A stretch of DNA of 57,953 nt from Prescottella defluvii (GCF_000738775.1 NZ_JPOC01000041.1:1-57953), one strand, 5' to 3'; positions 1 to 8,666 are shown, numbered from the stretch's first letter. Numbers and translations are program-made. The notes: generated by a model from the letters alone, not told the origin.

Positions 1-572
1 TGGGCGAACCGATCCTCGACGACGAACGCCTCTCGGGCGACGTACCCGAACTGACGGCGACGGATACCCCGGCCGCACCGCGGAACCACGAGCAGGTTCA
101 CGCCATGGCTCCCGCGGGGCCGGCCCAAGACGCCGATCCCCTCACCCAACCGATCCCCCGGATCGCGACGGCCCCCCGGGCCCGTGCGGCTACTCCGCGT
201 CGCAGTGCGGCACGACCCGAGCAGCCCGCACCGGCAACCACTTCCGCCCCCGGTCCGGTCGTCGCCGCGCCGGTGCCTGCTCCGGCCCCGGGGCCGGAGA
301 GCCGGCGGCCGCGGCCGTCCATCTCCGACGACGACGGAGAGGTCGCGTGGCTGTCCGCGTTGCGGGCACCGAACACGGCCGCGATGCCGGTCGTCGCGCC
401 CGACGCCGCCCCTGAACCGCTCCCCCGGCCCGAACCCCAGCCCCAGTCCCAAGCTCGGCACGACGACGAGGCATCCGACGACGACACCGACACCGGGCGG
501 CATCGTCGTGGGGACGGTGTGGCGGTGAGCGTCAGCGAACTGCTCGCCCGCCACCACCGGGAAGACGACTGA
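1..572 (+). CDS. C-terminal part of an unidentified protein (5' end outside window)
   Basis: The reading frame is open from the left edge (first full codon at base 3) to a TGA at 570-572, so this is the last 189 codons of a longer gene. A Met at 105 could be read as a start, but the frame runs on upstream and no good ribosome-binding site precedes it. The visible part is low complexity: rich in Pro, Ala, Arg and acidic residues, ending with a more ordered Val-Ser-Val-Ser-Glu-Leu-Leu-Ala-Arg stretch before an acidic tail. Such tails occur on actinobacterial signalling and membrane proteins, but there is no diagnostic motif and I do not assign a function. The reverse-strand ORFs here look like GC-skew shadows. 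Confidence 0.55.
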   Translation, partial: GEPILDDERLSGDVPELTATDTPAAPRNHEQVHAMAPAGPAQDADPLTQPIPRIATAPRARAATPRRSAARPEQPAPATTSAPGPVVAAPVPAPAPGPESRRPRPSISDDDGEVAWLSALRAPNTAAMPVVAPDAAPEPLPRPEPQPQSQARHDDEASDDDTDTGRHRRGDGVAVSVSELLARHHREDD

Positions 573-575
573 CCG

Positions 576-1253
576 TCAGCCGAGCATCTTGCGCAATGTG
601 GTGCCGTACGGGTGGCGGGCGGTGATGGACCCGAACCGCACCCGGCCGCGGACCACGAGGTGCAGCGGCCCGTAGGGCGGACCGGTCCGGACCTTGTTCG
701 ACACCGAACCCGCGACGGCGTCGACCTCGTTGAGGTCGACGGTCGCCTCGGCCGGAACGATCAGTGTGATCGATCCGCAGGAGTCGTCGACCGTCAGATG
801 GACCACCTGCGTCTGCATGACGGCTTCGGAGAAGTCGAGGGTCGAGGTGCCCATCCGGGAGTCGAGGAACACGTTCGGGGGAACGTGCCAGCGACCCTTG
901 CGGGTGATCGTCGACATGCGACTGCGAATGACGAGGGGTTGCTGGGCCGACTGTCCGGCGATGGGCCCGGCGGACGCTCCGGGGACCGGGAGGTGCGCGG
1001 GCGGCGGGCCGGGCGGCACGGGGGCCGGCCCGGACCCGGGTTGCTGACCGGCGAGGTACGACGGATCGATCTGCATTCCCGGCAGGTCGGCGAGTACCGC
1101 GTTGAGTTCGCCGCGGGTCTTCGCTGCCAGCGCGGTGTCCATCCGTTCGGTGAACTCGCCGAGCGAGAGCATTCCCTGCCCCACCGCGCGTTGCAGCAAC
1201 TCACCGACGTGCTCGCGTTCGGCGTCCGACACCCGCAGATCTCTTGCCTCCAT
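576..1253 (-). CDS. DUF1707 and LiaF-like domain protein
   Basis: 225 residues from ATG at 1253. Residues 5-57 match the DUF1707 pattern (R-V-S-D-A-E-R near the start, then L-G-E-F-x-E-R and L-x-A-V-L-A-D-L-P), an actinobacterial helical domain. A Pro/Ala-rich linker covers about 65-105, and the remainder (about 110-225) is a beta-rich domain resembling the cell-wall stress LiaF/DUF2154 C-terminal domain. No signal peptide or transmembrane segment is visible, so it is probably cytoplasmic or peripheral. The AI-2E-type permease gene lies 17 bases upstream on the same strand, so the two may be co-transcribed. A role in envelope stress sensing is inferred from the C-terminal fold only. Confidence 0.8.
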   Translation of the reverse strand: MEARDLRVSDAEREHVGELLQRAVGQGMLSLGEFTERMDTALAAKTRGELNAVLADLPGMQIDPSYLAGQQPGSGPAPVPPGPPPAHLPVPGASAGPIAGQSAQQPLVIRSRMSTITRKGRWHVPPNVFLDSRMGTSTLDFSEAVMQTQVVHLTVDDSCGSITLIVPAEATVDLNEVDAVAGSVSNKVRTGPPYGPLHLVVRGRVRFGSITARHPYGTTLRKMLG

Positions 1254-1270
1254 TCGGGCAAGGATAGTTC

Positions 1271-2443
1271 TCAGTCGGGGGGCGCGGTGGGGCGACCGAC
1301 GCCTCCGTCGCCTGGTTCGTCCGGTTTCACGGGGAACATCGGTACCGACGGGTCGGCATCGACGAGCGACTCGTATGCCTGTTCCGGGTCCTCGGCGCAC
1401 AGCGACCGGACCGCGGTGTTCAGGAACGCGACGATCGGCACGGCCAGCAGACCCCCGACGATGCCCGCGAGCACGATGCCCGTGGTGATGGCGAGGACGA
1501 CGGCGAGCGGATGCAGGCGGACCGCGCGGCCCAGCAGCAGAGGCTGCAGCACATGCCCCTCGAGCTGCATGATGCCGACGATGATGCCGAGCACTATCAG
1601 CGCGGTGAGCAGGCCCTTGGTGACCAGTGCGACCAGGACGGCGAGGAAGCCGGTGACGAAGGCTCCGACGATCGGGATGAACGCGCCGATGAAGACGAGC
1701 GACGCGAGCGGCAGGGCGAGCGGCACACCGAGGATCGCGAGTCCGGTGCCGATGCCGATCGCGTCGGCCGCGGCCACGGCCACCGTCGCCCGGGTGTACC
1801 CGACCAGCGAGTTGAATCCCTGCCGTCCGGCCAGGCGAACGCGGGCGCGCTGGCTGTTCGGGACCAGTCGGGTGACGAACTCCCACACCTGATCGCCGCC
1901 GTACAGGAAGAAGATGAGGGTGAACAGGGTGAGGAACGCACCGGCGAAGATCTCACCGATGACGGTCGCGGTGGTGAGTGCGCCGCTGGTGAGTGCTTCC
2001 TGATTGGACTGGACGGCCTTGACGATGTTGTCGCCCGCATGGCGGATCTGTTCCTCACGCACGTGCAGCGGACCCTCGGTGAGCCACTCCTGGACCGTCG
2101 TGACGCTGTCGGCGAACTGGTCGCTCAGTCCGGGCAGGCCCTCGACGAACTGTTCGACGACGAACGCGAGGATCGCGCCGACGACGCCCATGGTGCCGAC
2201 GATCGCGATGATCACGGCGGCGGAGCGGGGCACGCCGCGCCGGTGCATCCAGTCCACCGCCGGGATCAGCAGGGCCGACGCGAGCAGCGCGATCGCGACG
2301 GGAATGACGACCGTGTCGAGTTTCGAGACGACGAATCCGAGGGCGAGCAGACCCGCGAACAGCACCAGCAGACGCCACGTCCACGCGGCGCCGACCCGAA
2401 CGAGCGGGTGAACCGCGGCCCCTTCCGACTCCTCGTCGCTCAC
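1271..2443 (-). CDS. AI-2E family transporter-like permease
   Basis: 390 residues from a GTG start. The protein has about eight hydrophobic segments: two near the N-terminus, then a long amphipathic region (about 105-165), then a cluster of helices over 170-345, the classic layout of the AI-2E (UPF0118/TqsA-like) family, whose members are around 350-400 residues. Conserved features include the F-I-P-I-V-G segment in the centre and a G-x-x-L-Q-P-L-L-L-G-R motif followed by H-P-L-A-V. The acidic/Pro tail after about 350 is cytoplasmic and not conserved. Substrates of this family are mostly unknown; members act as autoinducer-2 exporters or Na+/H+ antiporters, so the substrate here cannot be named. 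Probably in one transcript with the DUF1707 gene. Confidence 0.85.
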   Translation of the reverse strand: MSDEESEGAAVHPLVRVGAAWTWRLLVLFAGLLALGFVVSKLDTVVIPVAIALLASALLIPAVDWMHRRGVPRSAAVIIAIVGTMGVVGAILAFVVEQFVEGLPGLSDQFADSVTTVQEWLTEGPLHVREEQIRHAGDNIVKAVQSNQEALTSGALTTATVIGEIFAGAFLTLFTLIFFLYGGDQVWEFVTRLVPNSQRARVRLAGRQGFNSLVGYTRATVAVAAADAIGIGTGLAILGVPLALPLASLVFIGAFIPIVGAFVTGFLAVLVALVTKGLLTALIVLGIIVGIMQLEGHVLQPLLLGRAVRLHPLAVVLAITTGIVLAGIVGGLLAVPIVAFLNTAVRSLCAEDPEQAYESLVDADPSVPMFPVKPDEPGDGGVGRPTAPPD

Positions 2444-2553
2444 CGCGCGAGCGTATCGGGAGGACGACCGCCGGTGGCGGCGAAACGACCGTCCGGCGCA
2501 GCAACCGTGTGCGCTGCCGAGTCGCGAAGTGTGTCCCGCTAAATTATGAGGTC

Positions 2554-4068
2554 GTGTGGGCTTCGTACCGAGCAGTGGCGCTGACGATTCGTAGTCGTTG
2601 GCCTCTTTACATGCTCTCGATGCTCGGGGCGAACCTGATCGGCGCGGTGTTGGTGTTCGCGTTCGTCCGGTACGGGATCCCGATTCCGGAGTCGGCCGCC
2701 ATCATCAACGACCACGTCCGGAACTTCGCCGTCTTCAGCATCTACCTCATGTTCGCCGGTGTCGTCAGTCTGACGGCCGCGGCGATGATGCTGCGGTCGG
2801 TGATCCGCTGGCAGTTGCGGGGTGGTCCGCCGACGCGGAGTGAGCAGATGGCGGCGCTGCATGCGCCGCTGCGCCAGGCGATCGTGCATCTGGTGTTGTG
2901 GTTCCTCGGCGGGGTGATCTTCGTGCTCCTGACCGTGGAGGAGATGCCCCAGCTGTCCATCGCGGTCGTCGTCACGGTCTGCATGGCCGCGACGACGACG
3001 TTCGGCTTCACGTACATGCTCGGGGAGCGGATCCTGCGTCCTGTCGCGGCGCAGGCCCTCAGCGAGGGCCAGTTCGATCGGACGATGGCGCCCGGCGTCG
3101 GCACCCGCCTGGCGATGACGTGGGGCCTGGGCACGCTGATGCCGGTCATCGGCATCATCCTGCTGTGTGTCACCCAGCTGACGACCGACCTGAACTTCTC
3201 ACCGGGGTCGCTGGCGTGGGCGATCCTGCTGCTGTCGATCATGGCGATCGGGCAGGCGTTCGCGTTGTCGATGCTCACCGCCAGCCAGATCTCCGATCCG
3301 ATCCGGCAACTGCGCCGTGCGATCGAGCGGGTGCAGCGCGGCGAGACGGACGTGCGGGTGGAGGTGTTCGACGGTTCCGAGATCGGCCGCCTTCAGGTCG
3401 GCTTCAACCGGATGATGCGCGAGTCCGACGAGCGGAAGCTGCTGCGTGAGCTGTTCGGTCAGCACGTCGGCGAGGACGTCGCCCGGCGCGCACTGCAGTT
3501 CGGCACCGAACTGGGCGGCGAGACCCGCTTCGTCGCGGTCCTGTTCGTCGACATGGTCGGGTCCACCGGTGCGGCCGCGGAGCGCCCGCCGGGTGAGGTC
3601 GTCGAGCTGCTCAACGAGTTCTTCCGGGTGATCGTGGACGTCGTGGACCGGCATCACGGGTTCGTCAACAAGTTCATGGGCGATGCGGCGCTGGCGATCT
3701 TCGGCGCCCCGCTGGATCGGCCGGATGCACCGACGGCGGCGCTGGCGGCGGCCCGGGAGCTGCGTTTCGCGCTCAACGAGATCACCGGCCTCGACATCGG
3801 TATCGGCGTGTCGGCGGGTCTCGCGGTTGCCGGCAACATCGGCGCGGCGGAGCGGTTCGAGTACACGGTGATCGGCGATCCGGTGAACGAGGCGGCCCGT
3901 CTCACCGAGCTGGCGAAGCTGCGGCCGAGCCGGGTCCTCGCCTCGACCAGCGCCCTGTACTTCGCCGACGACGAGGAGCAGGCGCACTGGGAGTTGGGCG
4001 ATCAGGTGCAGTTGCGCGGCCGTCGCCGCAACACGCATCTCGCGTGGCCCGTGCTGTATCCGGAGTGA
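2554..4068 (+). CDS. membrane-bound class III adenylate cyclase with HAMP domain
   Basis: About 504 residues if started at GTG 2554; the frame is open to 2509. I prefer 2554 because a -10-like TAAATT (2540-2545) ends eight bases before it, suggesting a leaderless message. Six hydrophobic segments lie before residue 260, then a HAMP linker (about 265-315), then the cyclase domain. Expected catalytic positions are present: metal-binding Asp333 (F-V-D-M-V-G-S) and Asp377 (N-K-F-M-G-D), substrate Lys373, transition-state Asn445 and Arg449. The purine-site Asp is Thr438, the pattern of class IIIb enzymes. The layout matches the mycobacterial Rv1318c-Rv1320c/Rv3645 group. It makes cAMP at the membrane. 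The UPF0104-type gene starts two bases after the stop, suggesting co-expression. Confidence 0.88.
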   Translation: MWASYRAVALTIRSRWPLYMLSMLGANLIGAVLVFAFVRYGIPIPESAAIINDHVRNFAVFSIYLMFAGVVSLTAAAMMLRSVIRWQLRGGPPTRSEQMAALHAPLRQAIVHLVLWFLGGVIFVLLTVEEMPQLSIAVVVTVCMAATTTFGFTYMLGERILRPVAAQALSEGQFDRTMAPGVGTRLAMTWGLGTLMPVIGIILLCVTQLTTDLNFSPGSLAWAILLLSIMAIGQAFALSMLTASQISDPIRQLRRAIERVQRGETDVRVEVFDGSEIGRLQVGFNRMMRESDERKLLRELFGQHVGEDVARRALQFGTELGGETRFVAVLFVDMVGSTGAAAERPPGEVVELLNEFFRVIVDVVDRHHGFVNKFMGDAALAIFGAPLDRPDAPTAALAAARELRFALNEITGLDIGIGVSAGLAVAGNIGAAERFEYTVIGDPVNEAARLTELAKLRPSRVLASTSALYFADDEEQAHWELGDQVQLRGRRRNTHLAWPVLYPE

Positions 4069-4069
4069 T

Positions 4070-5260
4070 GTGAGTCCGGATGGTTACGCTGGGCTCGTGG
4101 CACAGCCGGAGCCCGACCCCCGAGGCGGCGACAGGAGTCGGCCGCGCGGGCGTTTCTGGTGGCTGAAGTGGGTGGCCGGCGTCCTGCTGCTGGCGCTGTT
4201 GATCGGCGAGGGCATCTACCTGTGGCCGCGGCTGCACGAGTCGTGGCAGGCCCTGTCGGAGATCCACTGGGGCTGGCTGGCGCTGTGCATCGTCGCGCAG
4301 GCGGTGTCACTGAGCGGCTACGGCCGCGTGCAGAAGCAGTTGCTGCACGCCGGCGGGGTTGCGGTGAGCCAGCGCAAGTCCGCCGCGGTGATCTACGGGT
4401 CGACGGCGATGGCGTTGACGCTGCCCGCGGGGCAGGTGTTCTCCACGGCGTTCACGTACAAGGAGACCCGGCGCTGGGGAGCCAGTCCGGTGGTCGCGTC
4501 GTGGCAGCTGGCGATCTCGGGTGTGATCGCGGCGGCCGGGCTGGCGCTGATCGGTGTGTCGGGCGCGCTGCTGGTCGGCGGGTCGGTGAGTCCGTTCACG
4601 CTGCTGTTCTCGGTGGCCGGGCTGATCGCACTGCTGTACGCGGGTCGGTACGTCTCGGCACATCCCGATTCCATCGGGGCCGCCGCCCGGTGGGTGCTCG
4701 TCCGGGTGAACCGGCTCCGCGGCAAGCCCGCCGACACGGGCATGGATGCGGTGCGGACCACCATCGAGCAACTCGACTCGGTCCAGTTGGGGAAGCGTGA
4801 TGCGGCGCTGACGCTGGGCTGGTCGGCGGTCCATCGCGTCGCGGACGTGGTGTGCCTGGGTGCGGCGTGCTTCGCGATCGGCGCCGAGCCGTTGCTCCCG
4901 GGACTGCTGATCGCGTTCGCGGCGGGCAAGGCGGTCGCCACGATTCCGGGCGCGCCCGGCGGTCTCGTCTACGTCGACGCGACGCTGATCGCGGCCCTCA
5001 CCACCGCCGCGAGCATCAGCGCGTCGCAGGCGGTGGCGGCCGCATTCGTGTACCGCGGCGTGAGCTTCATCCTCGTCGCGATCGTCGGTTGGATCATCTT
5101 CCTGTTCCTGTTCCGGGGGCAGCAGCACGAGGATTCGGGATTCGACATCGAACTCGCACAGCGCGACACGACGGCGTTGCCGGAGCGTGGAATCGCCGCG
5201 GATCCGACATCATCGATTCGCGAACCGCACGTCGAGACGCCCCGGCCGTCCGGCGAGTGA
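4070..5260 (+). CDS. UPF0104/lysylphosphatidylglycerol synthetase-type membrane protein
   Basis: 396 residues from GTG 4070, one base after the cyclase stop, with GGAG just upstream. GTG 4097 is an alternative. About eight transmembrane helices occupy residues 28-350. The G-Y-G-R-V-Q-K motif after the second helix, the A-L-T-L-P-A-G-Q segment and the I-P-G-A-P-G-G-L motif near residue 298 fit the UPF0104 family, which corresponds to the flippase half of MprF-like proteins. No GNAT-like aminoacyl transferase domain follows, so it is not a complete lysyl-PG synthase. The polar tail (about 345-396) is not conserved. Probable role is lipid or polyprenyl-lipid translocation, inferred only. Confidence 0.78.
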   Translation: MSPDGYAGLVAQPEPDPRGGDRSRPRGRFWWLKWVAGVLLLALLIGEGIYLWPRLHESWQALSEIHWGWLALCIVAQAVSLSGYGRVQKQLLHAGGVAVSQRKSAAVIYGSTAMALTLPAGQVFSTAFTYKETRRWGASPVVASWQLAISGVIAAAGLALIGVSGALLVGGSVSPFTLLFSVAGLIALLYAGRYVSAHPDSIGAAARWVLVRVNRLRGKPADTGMDAVRTTIEQLDSVQLGKRDAALTLGWSAVHRVADVVCLGAACFAIGAEPLLPGLLIAFAAGKAVATIPGAPGGLVYVDATLIAALTTAASISASQAVAAAFVYRGVSFILVAIVGWIIFLFLFRGQQHEDSGFDIELAQRDTTALPERGIAADPTSSIREPHVETPRPSGE

Positions 5261-5269
5261 CGCCGGCGC

Positions 5270-5953
5270 TCAACCGAGTTCGGCGGCCATCGCCTCGAGG
5301 TGCGCGCGGCTGACCCGGACAGCCTCCTCCACGTCGCCGGCGGCGATGGCGTCGACGAGCGCGAGATGCTCGTCGGCGTTCGGTTCGGCGCGGTGATCCC
5401 GCAGGCCCAGCAGACCGATCATGTCGACGAGGGCTTCGGCCAGCCGCGGCGTGAACGTCTCGAACAACTCCGTCAGCACCGGGTTGTGCGCGGCGACGAC
5501 GACGGCGCGGTGGACCTCGATGTCGGCGTCGACGAACTCCCGGTCGGGCGCGTCGGCCGCGGCCGCGCGCAGGTCCAGCGCCCGGCGCATCGCGGCGATG
5601 TCGGCGCCGGTGGCTCGGGACGCGGCGAGCCGGGCGGCCTCCACCTCGATCGCGGTGCGCACCTCGACGACGGCGGCGATCGCCTCGGTCCGCACCACCG
5701 TCTCCCAGCCGTCCGTCTCGGGTTCGAGGCGTTCGACGAACACCCCGGAGCCCTGTCGGGGTCGCAGCATCCCCTGCCCGGCGAGCAGCCGCAGCGCCTC
5801 CCGGACCGTGGACCGTCCGATCCCGAGTTCGGTGGCCAACGTGGTCTCCCCCGGCAGTTTCGTGCCGATCTCCCACTCCCCCGCTTGCAGCCGGCGGCGT
5901 AGCTGGTCAGCGGCCTGATCGGCGAGCAGGTTTCGGCGCAGCGGGGCGGTCAA
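5270..5953 (-). CDS. FadR-subfamily GntR transcriptional regulator
   Basis: 227 residues. The start is TTG at 5953, chosen because GAGGAG lies five bases upstream and the next in-frame Met would cut into the DNA-binding domain. Residues 8-75 form the GntR winged helix (L-P-G-E-T-x-L-A, then S-T-V-R-E-A-L-R-L-L, then G-S-G-V-F-V). Residues 85-225 form an all-helical FCD domain with the expected metal or ligand residues (D-x-x-x-H at about 144-149, and H about 194 and 216). It is divergent from leuA and its own leader contains the palindrome TTGTC-A-GACAA, so it probably controls both itself and leuA. FCD ligands are typically small carboxylates; a keto acid or leucine-pathway intermediate is a guess. 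Confidence 0.88.
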   Translation of the reverse strand: MTAPLRRNLLADQAADQLRRRLQAGEWEIGTKLPGETTLATELGIGRSTVREALRLLAGQGMLRPRQGSGVFVERLEPETDGWETVVRTEAIAAVVEVRTAIEVEAARLAASRATGADIAAMRRALDLRAAAADAPDREFVDADIEVHRAVVVAAHNPVLTELFETFTPRLAEALVDMIGLLGLRDHRAEPNADEHLALVDAIAAGDVEEAVRVSRAHLEAMAAELG

Positions 5954-5967
5954 TCGAACTCCTCAGG

Positions 5968-5978
5968 TTGTCAGACAA
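5968..5978. promoter_or_regulatory. probable GntR/FadR operator
   Basis: The 11-base sequence TTGTCAGACAA is a perfect 5+1+5 palindrome. FadR-family sites of the form TNGTNNNACNA are well known, and this fits. It lies 14 bases upstream of the GntR start codon and covers the -35 element proposed for the leuA leader, so binding would block that promoter. Confidence 0.65.
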
Positions 5979-5996
5979 GTTTCCGTGGTCTAGCTT
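5968..5996 (+). promoter_or_regulatory. predicted leuA leader promoter
   Basis: TTGTCA (5968-5973), a 17-base spacer and TAGCTT (5991-5996) form a sigma-A-type promoter. The ATG of the leader peptide begins seven bases after the -10 box, so the transcript probably starts on or at that ATG. Confidence 0.6.
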
Positions 5997-6003
5997 AGCG
6001 CGC

Positions 6004-6048
6004 ATGGCTTGTCGTGGACTGCTCCTCGGTTGCCGCGGCGGGGTCTGA
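6004..6048 (+). CDS. leucine-rich leader peptide of leuA (14 residues)
   Basis: ATG 6004 to TGA 6046-6048 encodes a 14-residue peptide, [14 protein letters not shown], with three consecutive Leu codons at 6019-6027. There is no ribosome-binding site; the start lies at the expected transcription start, as in leaderless actinobacterial messages. Runs of Leu codons before leuA are the hallmark of ribosome-mediated transcription attenuation: scarce charged tRNA-Leu would stall the ribosome here and change the folding of the RNA just downstream. The last third of the ORF is itself one arm of the following hairpin. Too short for routine gene calling. Confidence 0.65.
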   Translation: MACRGLLLGCRGGV

Positions 6049-6088
6049 CCGGACCGGCACCCCGCCGCGGGGTTCCGTCGTGCCGGTC
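6033..6088 (+). promoter_or_regulatory. candidate leuA attenuator hairpins
   Basis: Two structures compete. One pairs CCGCGGCGGGGT (6033-6044) with ACCCCGCCGCGG (6059-6070), a perfect 12-bp stem that begins inside the leader ORF. The other pairs GACCGGCAC (6052-6060) with GTGCCGGTC (6080-6088), enclosing a small CCCCG/CGGGG stem. They share 6059-6060 and the enclosed arm, so both cannot form. No strong U-run follows, so which form stops transcription is not clear by eye. Confidence 0.55.
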
Positions 6089-6119
6089 GGACCGATTCGA
6101 TCCGCACAGGAGCCCTCCC

Positions 6120-7829
6120 ATGAACTGGAATCGCCAGCGCCCGTCGTCCATGCCCAGCCACCGCTACCGCCCGCACACCGAGCGGGTCCCGGTGCCACTC
6201 GTCGACCGTCACTGGCCCACCGCCCGCACCACCGCCGCGCCGCTGTGGGTGCCGGTCGACCTGCGCGACGGCAACCAGGCACTCGCCGAACCGATGGATC
6301 CGGCCCGCAAGCAACGCTTCTTCGACCTCATGGTCGACATGGGCTACAAGGAGATCGAGGTCGGCTACCCGTCGGCGAGCCAGACCGACTTCGACTTCGT
6401 CCGCAACCTGGCCGAGCAGGACCTGGTCCCCGACGATGTCACGATCGTCGTGTTCACGGCGGCACGGGCCGATCTCATCGAGCGCACCTTCGAATCGGTG
6501 CGCGGGCTGGCGAACGTCGTGCTGCACATGTACACCGCGACCGCGCCCACGTGGCGCGATGTCGTGCTCGGTCACGATCGGGAGTCGCTGCACCGCTTGA
6601 TCTTCGATGCCGCCCAGGACGTGGCCCGCGGCGCCGAGCACCAACCGGGGGTGCGGTTCGAGTTCTCGCCCGAGGTGTTCAACCTGACCGAGCCCGACTT
6701 CGTGCTGCAGGTGTGCGACAGCCTCACCGCACTGTGGGACGCGTCCCCCGACCGGCCGGTGATTCACAACCTGCCTGCGACGGTGGAGATCTCGACTCCG
6801 AATGTGTATGCCGACCAGATCGAGTACATGCATCGGAACCTGGCGCGCCGCGACTCGGTGATCCTGTCGGTGCACCCGCACAACGACCGCGGCACCGGGG
6901 TGGCGTGCGCCGAACTGGCGGTGTTGGCGGGCGCGCAGCGCGTGGAGGGCTGCCTGTTCGGCAACGGTGAGCGGACCGGCAATGTCGATCTGGTGACGCT
7001 CGCACTCAATCTGCATGCGCAGGGCGTCGATCCGATGATCGACTTCGCCGATATCGATGCCGTGAAGCGAACGGTGGAGTACTGCAACCGGATCGAGGTG
7101 CACGAGCGGCACCCGTACGGCGGCGACCTGGTATTCACCGCGTTCTCGGGCACCCACCAGGACGCGATCAAGAAGGGGTTCGCACACCACTACGCGTCCG
7201 CCGAAGCGGCTGGGATCGACCCGGGGCTGGCGCAGTGGGACGTGCCGTACCTGCCGATCGATCCCCGCGACGTGGGACGCGACTACGAGGCGGTGATCCG
7301 CGTGAACAGCCAGTCCGGCAAGGGCGGGATCGCGTACCTGCTGCAGACCGGATTCGGCGTCGACCTGCCCCGGCCGCTGCAGATCGACTTCGCGAAACGC
7401 GTCCAGCGGGCCACCGACGGCAGCGGTGCGGAGATCACCACGGAGCAGTTGTGGGAGCTGCTGCACGCCGAGTACGGCTTCGACGGGCACCTGGGCCCGT
7501 GGTCGCTCGAGCATCGCGAGGCCGGCGACCACCTCCGGGTGCGGGTCGAGTTCGACGGGTCCACGGTCGTCGGAGACGCCTCCGGCAGTGGGCCGGTCGA
7601 GGCGCTCACCCGGATCCTGGCCGAGCACGGCCGTCCCGTCGAGGTGCTGTCGCTGGTGCAGCAGTCGGTGGGTTCGGGCAGCGACAGCCGGGCGGTCACC
7701 TATGCGCGCTGCCGCAACGGTGACGGGGACGCGCGCTGGGGTGTCGGCTTCGACCAGTCGGTGACGGCGTCCGCGCTTCGCGCCGTACTGGCCACGGTCG
7801 CCGGCGCGAAGGCTCCGCAGCCGCAGTGA
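6120..7829 (+). CDS. leuA: 2-isopropylmalate synthase (type 2 LeuA)
   Basis: 569 residues from ATG 6120, preceded by AGGAG nine bases upstream. It condenses acetyl-CoA with 2-ketoisovalerate, the first committed step of leucine synthesis, in the cytoplasm. The TIM-barrel domain (about 35-310) has the D-L-R-D-G-N-Q motif (Asp47, Arg49, Asp50) and the metal-binding H-P-H-N-D-R-G motif (His252, His254). The F-G-N-G-E-R-T-G-N motif follows, and residues about 455-565 form the LeuA allosteric dimer domain used for leucine feedback. It lacks the tandem-repeat insertion of M. tuberculosis LeuA and is somewhat divergent, so it could be a second LeuA in the genome. The leader peptide and GntR site upstream point to double control. 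Confidence 0.93.
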   Translation: MNWNRQRPSSMPSHRYRPHTERVPVPLVDRHWPTARTTAAPLWVPVDLRDGNQALAEPMDPARKQRFFDLMVDMGYKEIEVGYPSASQTDFDFVRNLAEQDLVPDDVTIVVFTAARADLIERTFESVRGLANVVLHMYTATAPTWRDVVLGHDRESLHRLIFDAAQDVARGAEHQPGVRFEFSPEVFNLTEPDFVLQVCDSLTALWDASPDRPVIHNLPATVEISTPNVYADQIEYMHRNLARRDSVILSVHPHNDRGTGVACAELAVLAGAQRVEGCLFGNGERTGNVDLVTLALNLHAQGVDPMIDFADIDAVKRTVEYCNRIEVHERHPYGGDLVFTAFSGTHQDAIKKGFAHHYASAEAAGIDPGLAQWDVPYLPIDPRDVGRDYEAVIRVNSQSGKGGIAYLLQTGFGVDLPRPLQIDFAKRVQRATDGSGAEITTEQLWELLHAEYGFDGHLGPWSLEHREAGDHLRVRVEFDGSTVVGDASGSGPVEALTRILAEHGRPVEVLSLVQQSVGSGSDSRAVTYARCRNGDGDARWGVGFDQSVTASALRAVLATVAGAKAPQPQ

Positions 7830-7839
7830 CCGCCGGGTA

Positions 7840-7878
7840 CCGGCCGAAACACGTTTACCTCGAACGTGTTTCGGCCGG
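7840..7878. terminator. bidirectional terminator hairpin
   Basis: A perfect 16-bp inverted repeat (7840-7855 with 7863-7878) encloses a 7-base loop between the convergent leuA and secreted-protein genes. The stem contains a short T-run on one arm and an A-run on the other, as expected for a shared terminator. Confidence 0.75.
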
Positions 7879-7895
7879 CACCGAGGGACGAGGGA

Positions 7896-8510
7896 TCAGC
7901 TGATGGCTGCGGACAGCATGCTGCTGCCGGCGCCGCTCTTCAGCAGGTCGGCGATGATGCCGCTGCCGCCGTCCATCTTGATGGTGGTGCTGCCGAGGTC
8001 CAGTGCCTGACCCAGGCTGCCGAAGCCTCCCGGGGAGAAGACGACCTGGTAGCTGTAGGACAGGACCGACATCGGGTCGGCGGCGTCGAAGCAGGCTCCG
8101 ACCACGGCGTACGCGCCGGGTGTGATCGGCTTGAGCAGGCCGGTGTTGACCTCGCCCTCCTCGGTCGCGGTGGTGCTCTCCGAGGTCGGCGACGCGTCGG
8201 TCGTCTGATTTCCGATGTAGTAGACCTTGCCGAGAAGGTCGCCGAAGCCGGGCCACTGATCGGTCGGCAGCGCGGCGAGGGGCAGTGCGTCCGCCGCGTT
8301 CAGAACGATGGGCAGACAGGTGACGCCCTGCCCGCTGCTCGTCTGCGTGACGGTCATGTCGATCACGTCGCCGTCGGCGCTGGCCGTGATCTTCGGAGCG
8401 GGCACCTCGGTGTCCGGGGCGGCGGACGCGAACCCCGGCAGGGCCAGGGCGAGGGCGCCGGTCAGCGCGACGGCAGCGCCGGCACCACGGGTAACAGTCT
8501 TCTTCGACAA
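7896..8510 (-). CDS. secreted protein of unknown function
   Basis: 204 residues from TTG 8510, with GGAG five bases upstream. The N-terminus is a clear Sec signal peptide: a Lys-Lys-x-x-x-Arg head, a hydrophobic core rich in Ala and Leu, and a probable cut after F-A-S-A near residue 29. The mature part has two well-separated Cys (in V-T-C-L-P and V-G-A-C-F-D) that could form a disulfide, a Thr/Ser/Glu-rich central segment, and a Gly/Ser-rich C-terminus. I recognise no catalytic motif. Such small exported proteins are common in Rhodococcus and Nocardia and mostly uncharacterised. It converges on leuA with a shared terminator. Confidence 0.72.
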   Translation of the reverse strand: MSKKTVTRGAGAAVALTGALALALPGFASAAPDTEVPAPKITASADGDVIDMTVTQTSSGQGVTCLPIVLNAADALPLAALPTDQWPGFGDLLGKVYYIGNQTTDASPTSESTTATEEGEVNTGLLKPITPGAYAVVGACFDAADPMSVLSYSYQVVFSPGGFGSLGQALDLGSTTIKMDGGSGIIADLLKSGAGSSMLSAAIS

Positions 8511-8650
8511 CGGCTTCTCCTTGCATTCAGGGCACGGATCACCACAGCCCCACCAGCTCCGAGATCCGGCGCGGCAGAAGCGAATACGTGGCAGTCCGCA
8601 GATAGTGACGACGGACATAGCAGCCAAACAGGGCGAACGTACCACGGATA

Positions 8651-8666
8651 CTTACCCGGGAGTAAG
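8651..8666. promoter_or_regulatory. palindromic operator-like site
   Basis: CTTAC-CCGGGA-GTAAG has 5-base inverted arms around a central CCCGGG-like core. The shape (TTAC...GTAA) resembles TetR-family sites. It sits 140 bases upstream of the secreted-protein start and 152 bases upstream of the YceI start, so either could be the target. Confidence 0.35.

Noticed and set aside
6120-7829. Start of leuA at the upstream TTG 6009
   Set aside because: That frame runs through the leader hairpins and lacks a ribosome-binding site; ATG 6120 has AGGAG in place.
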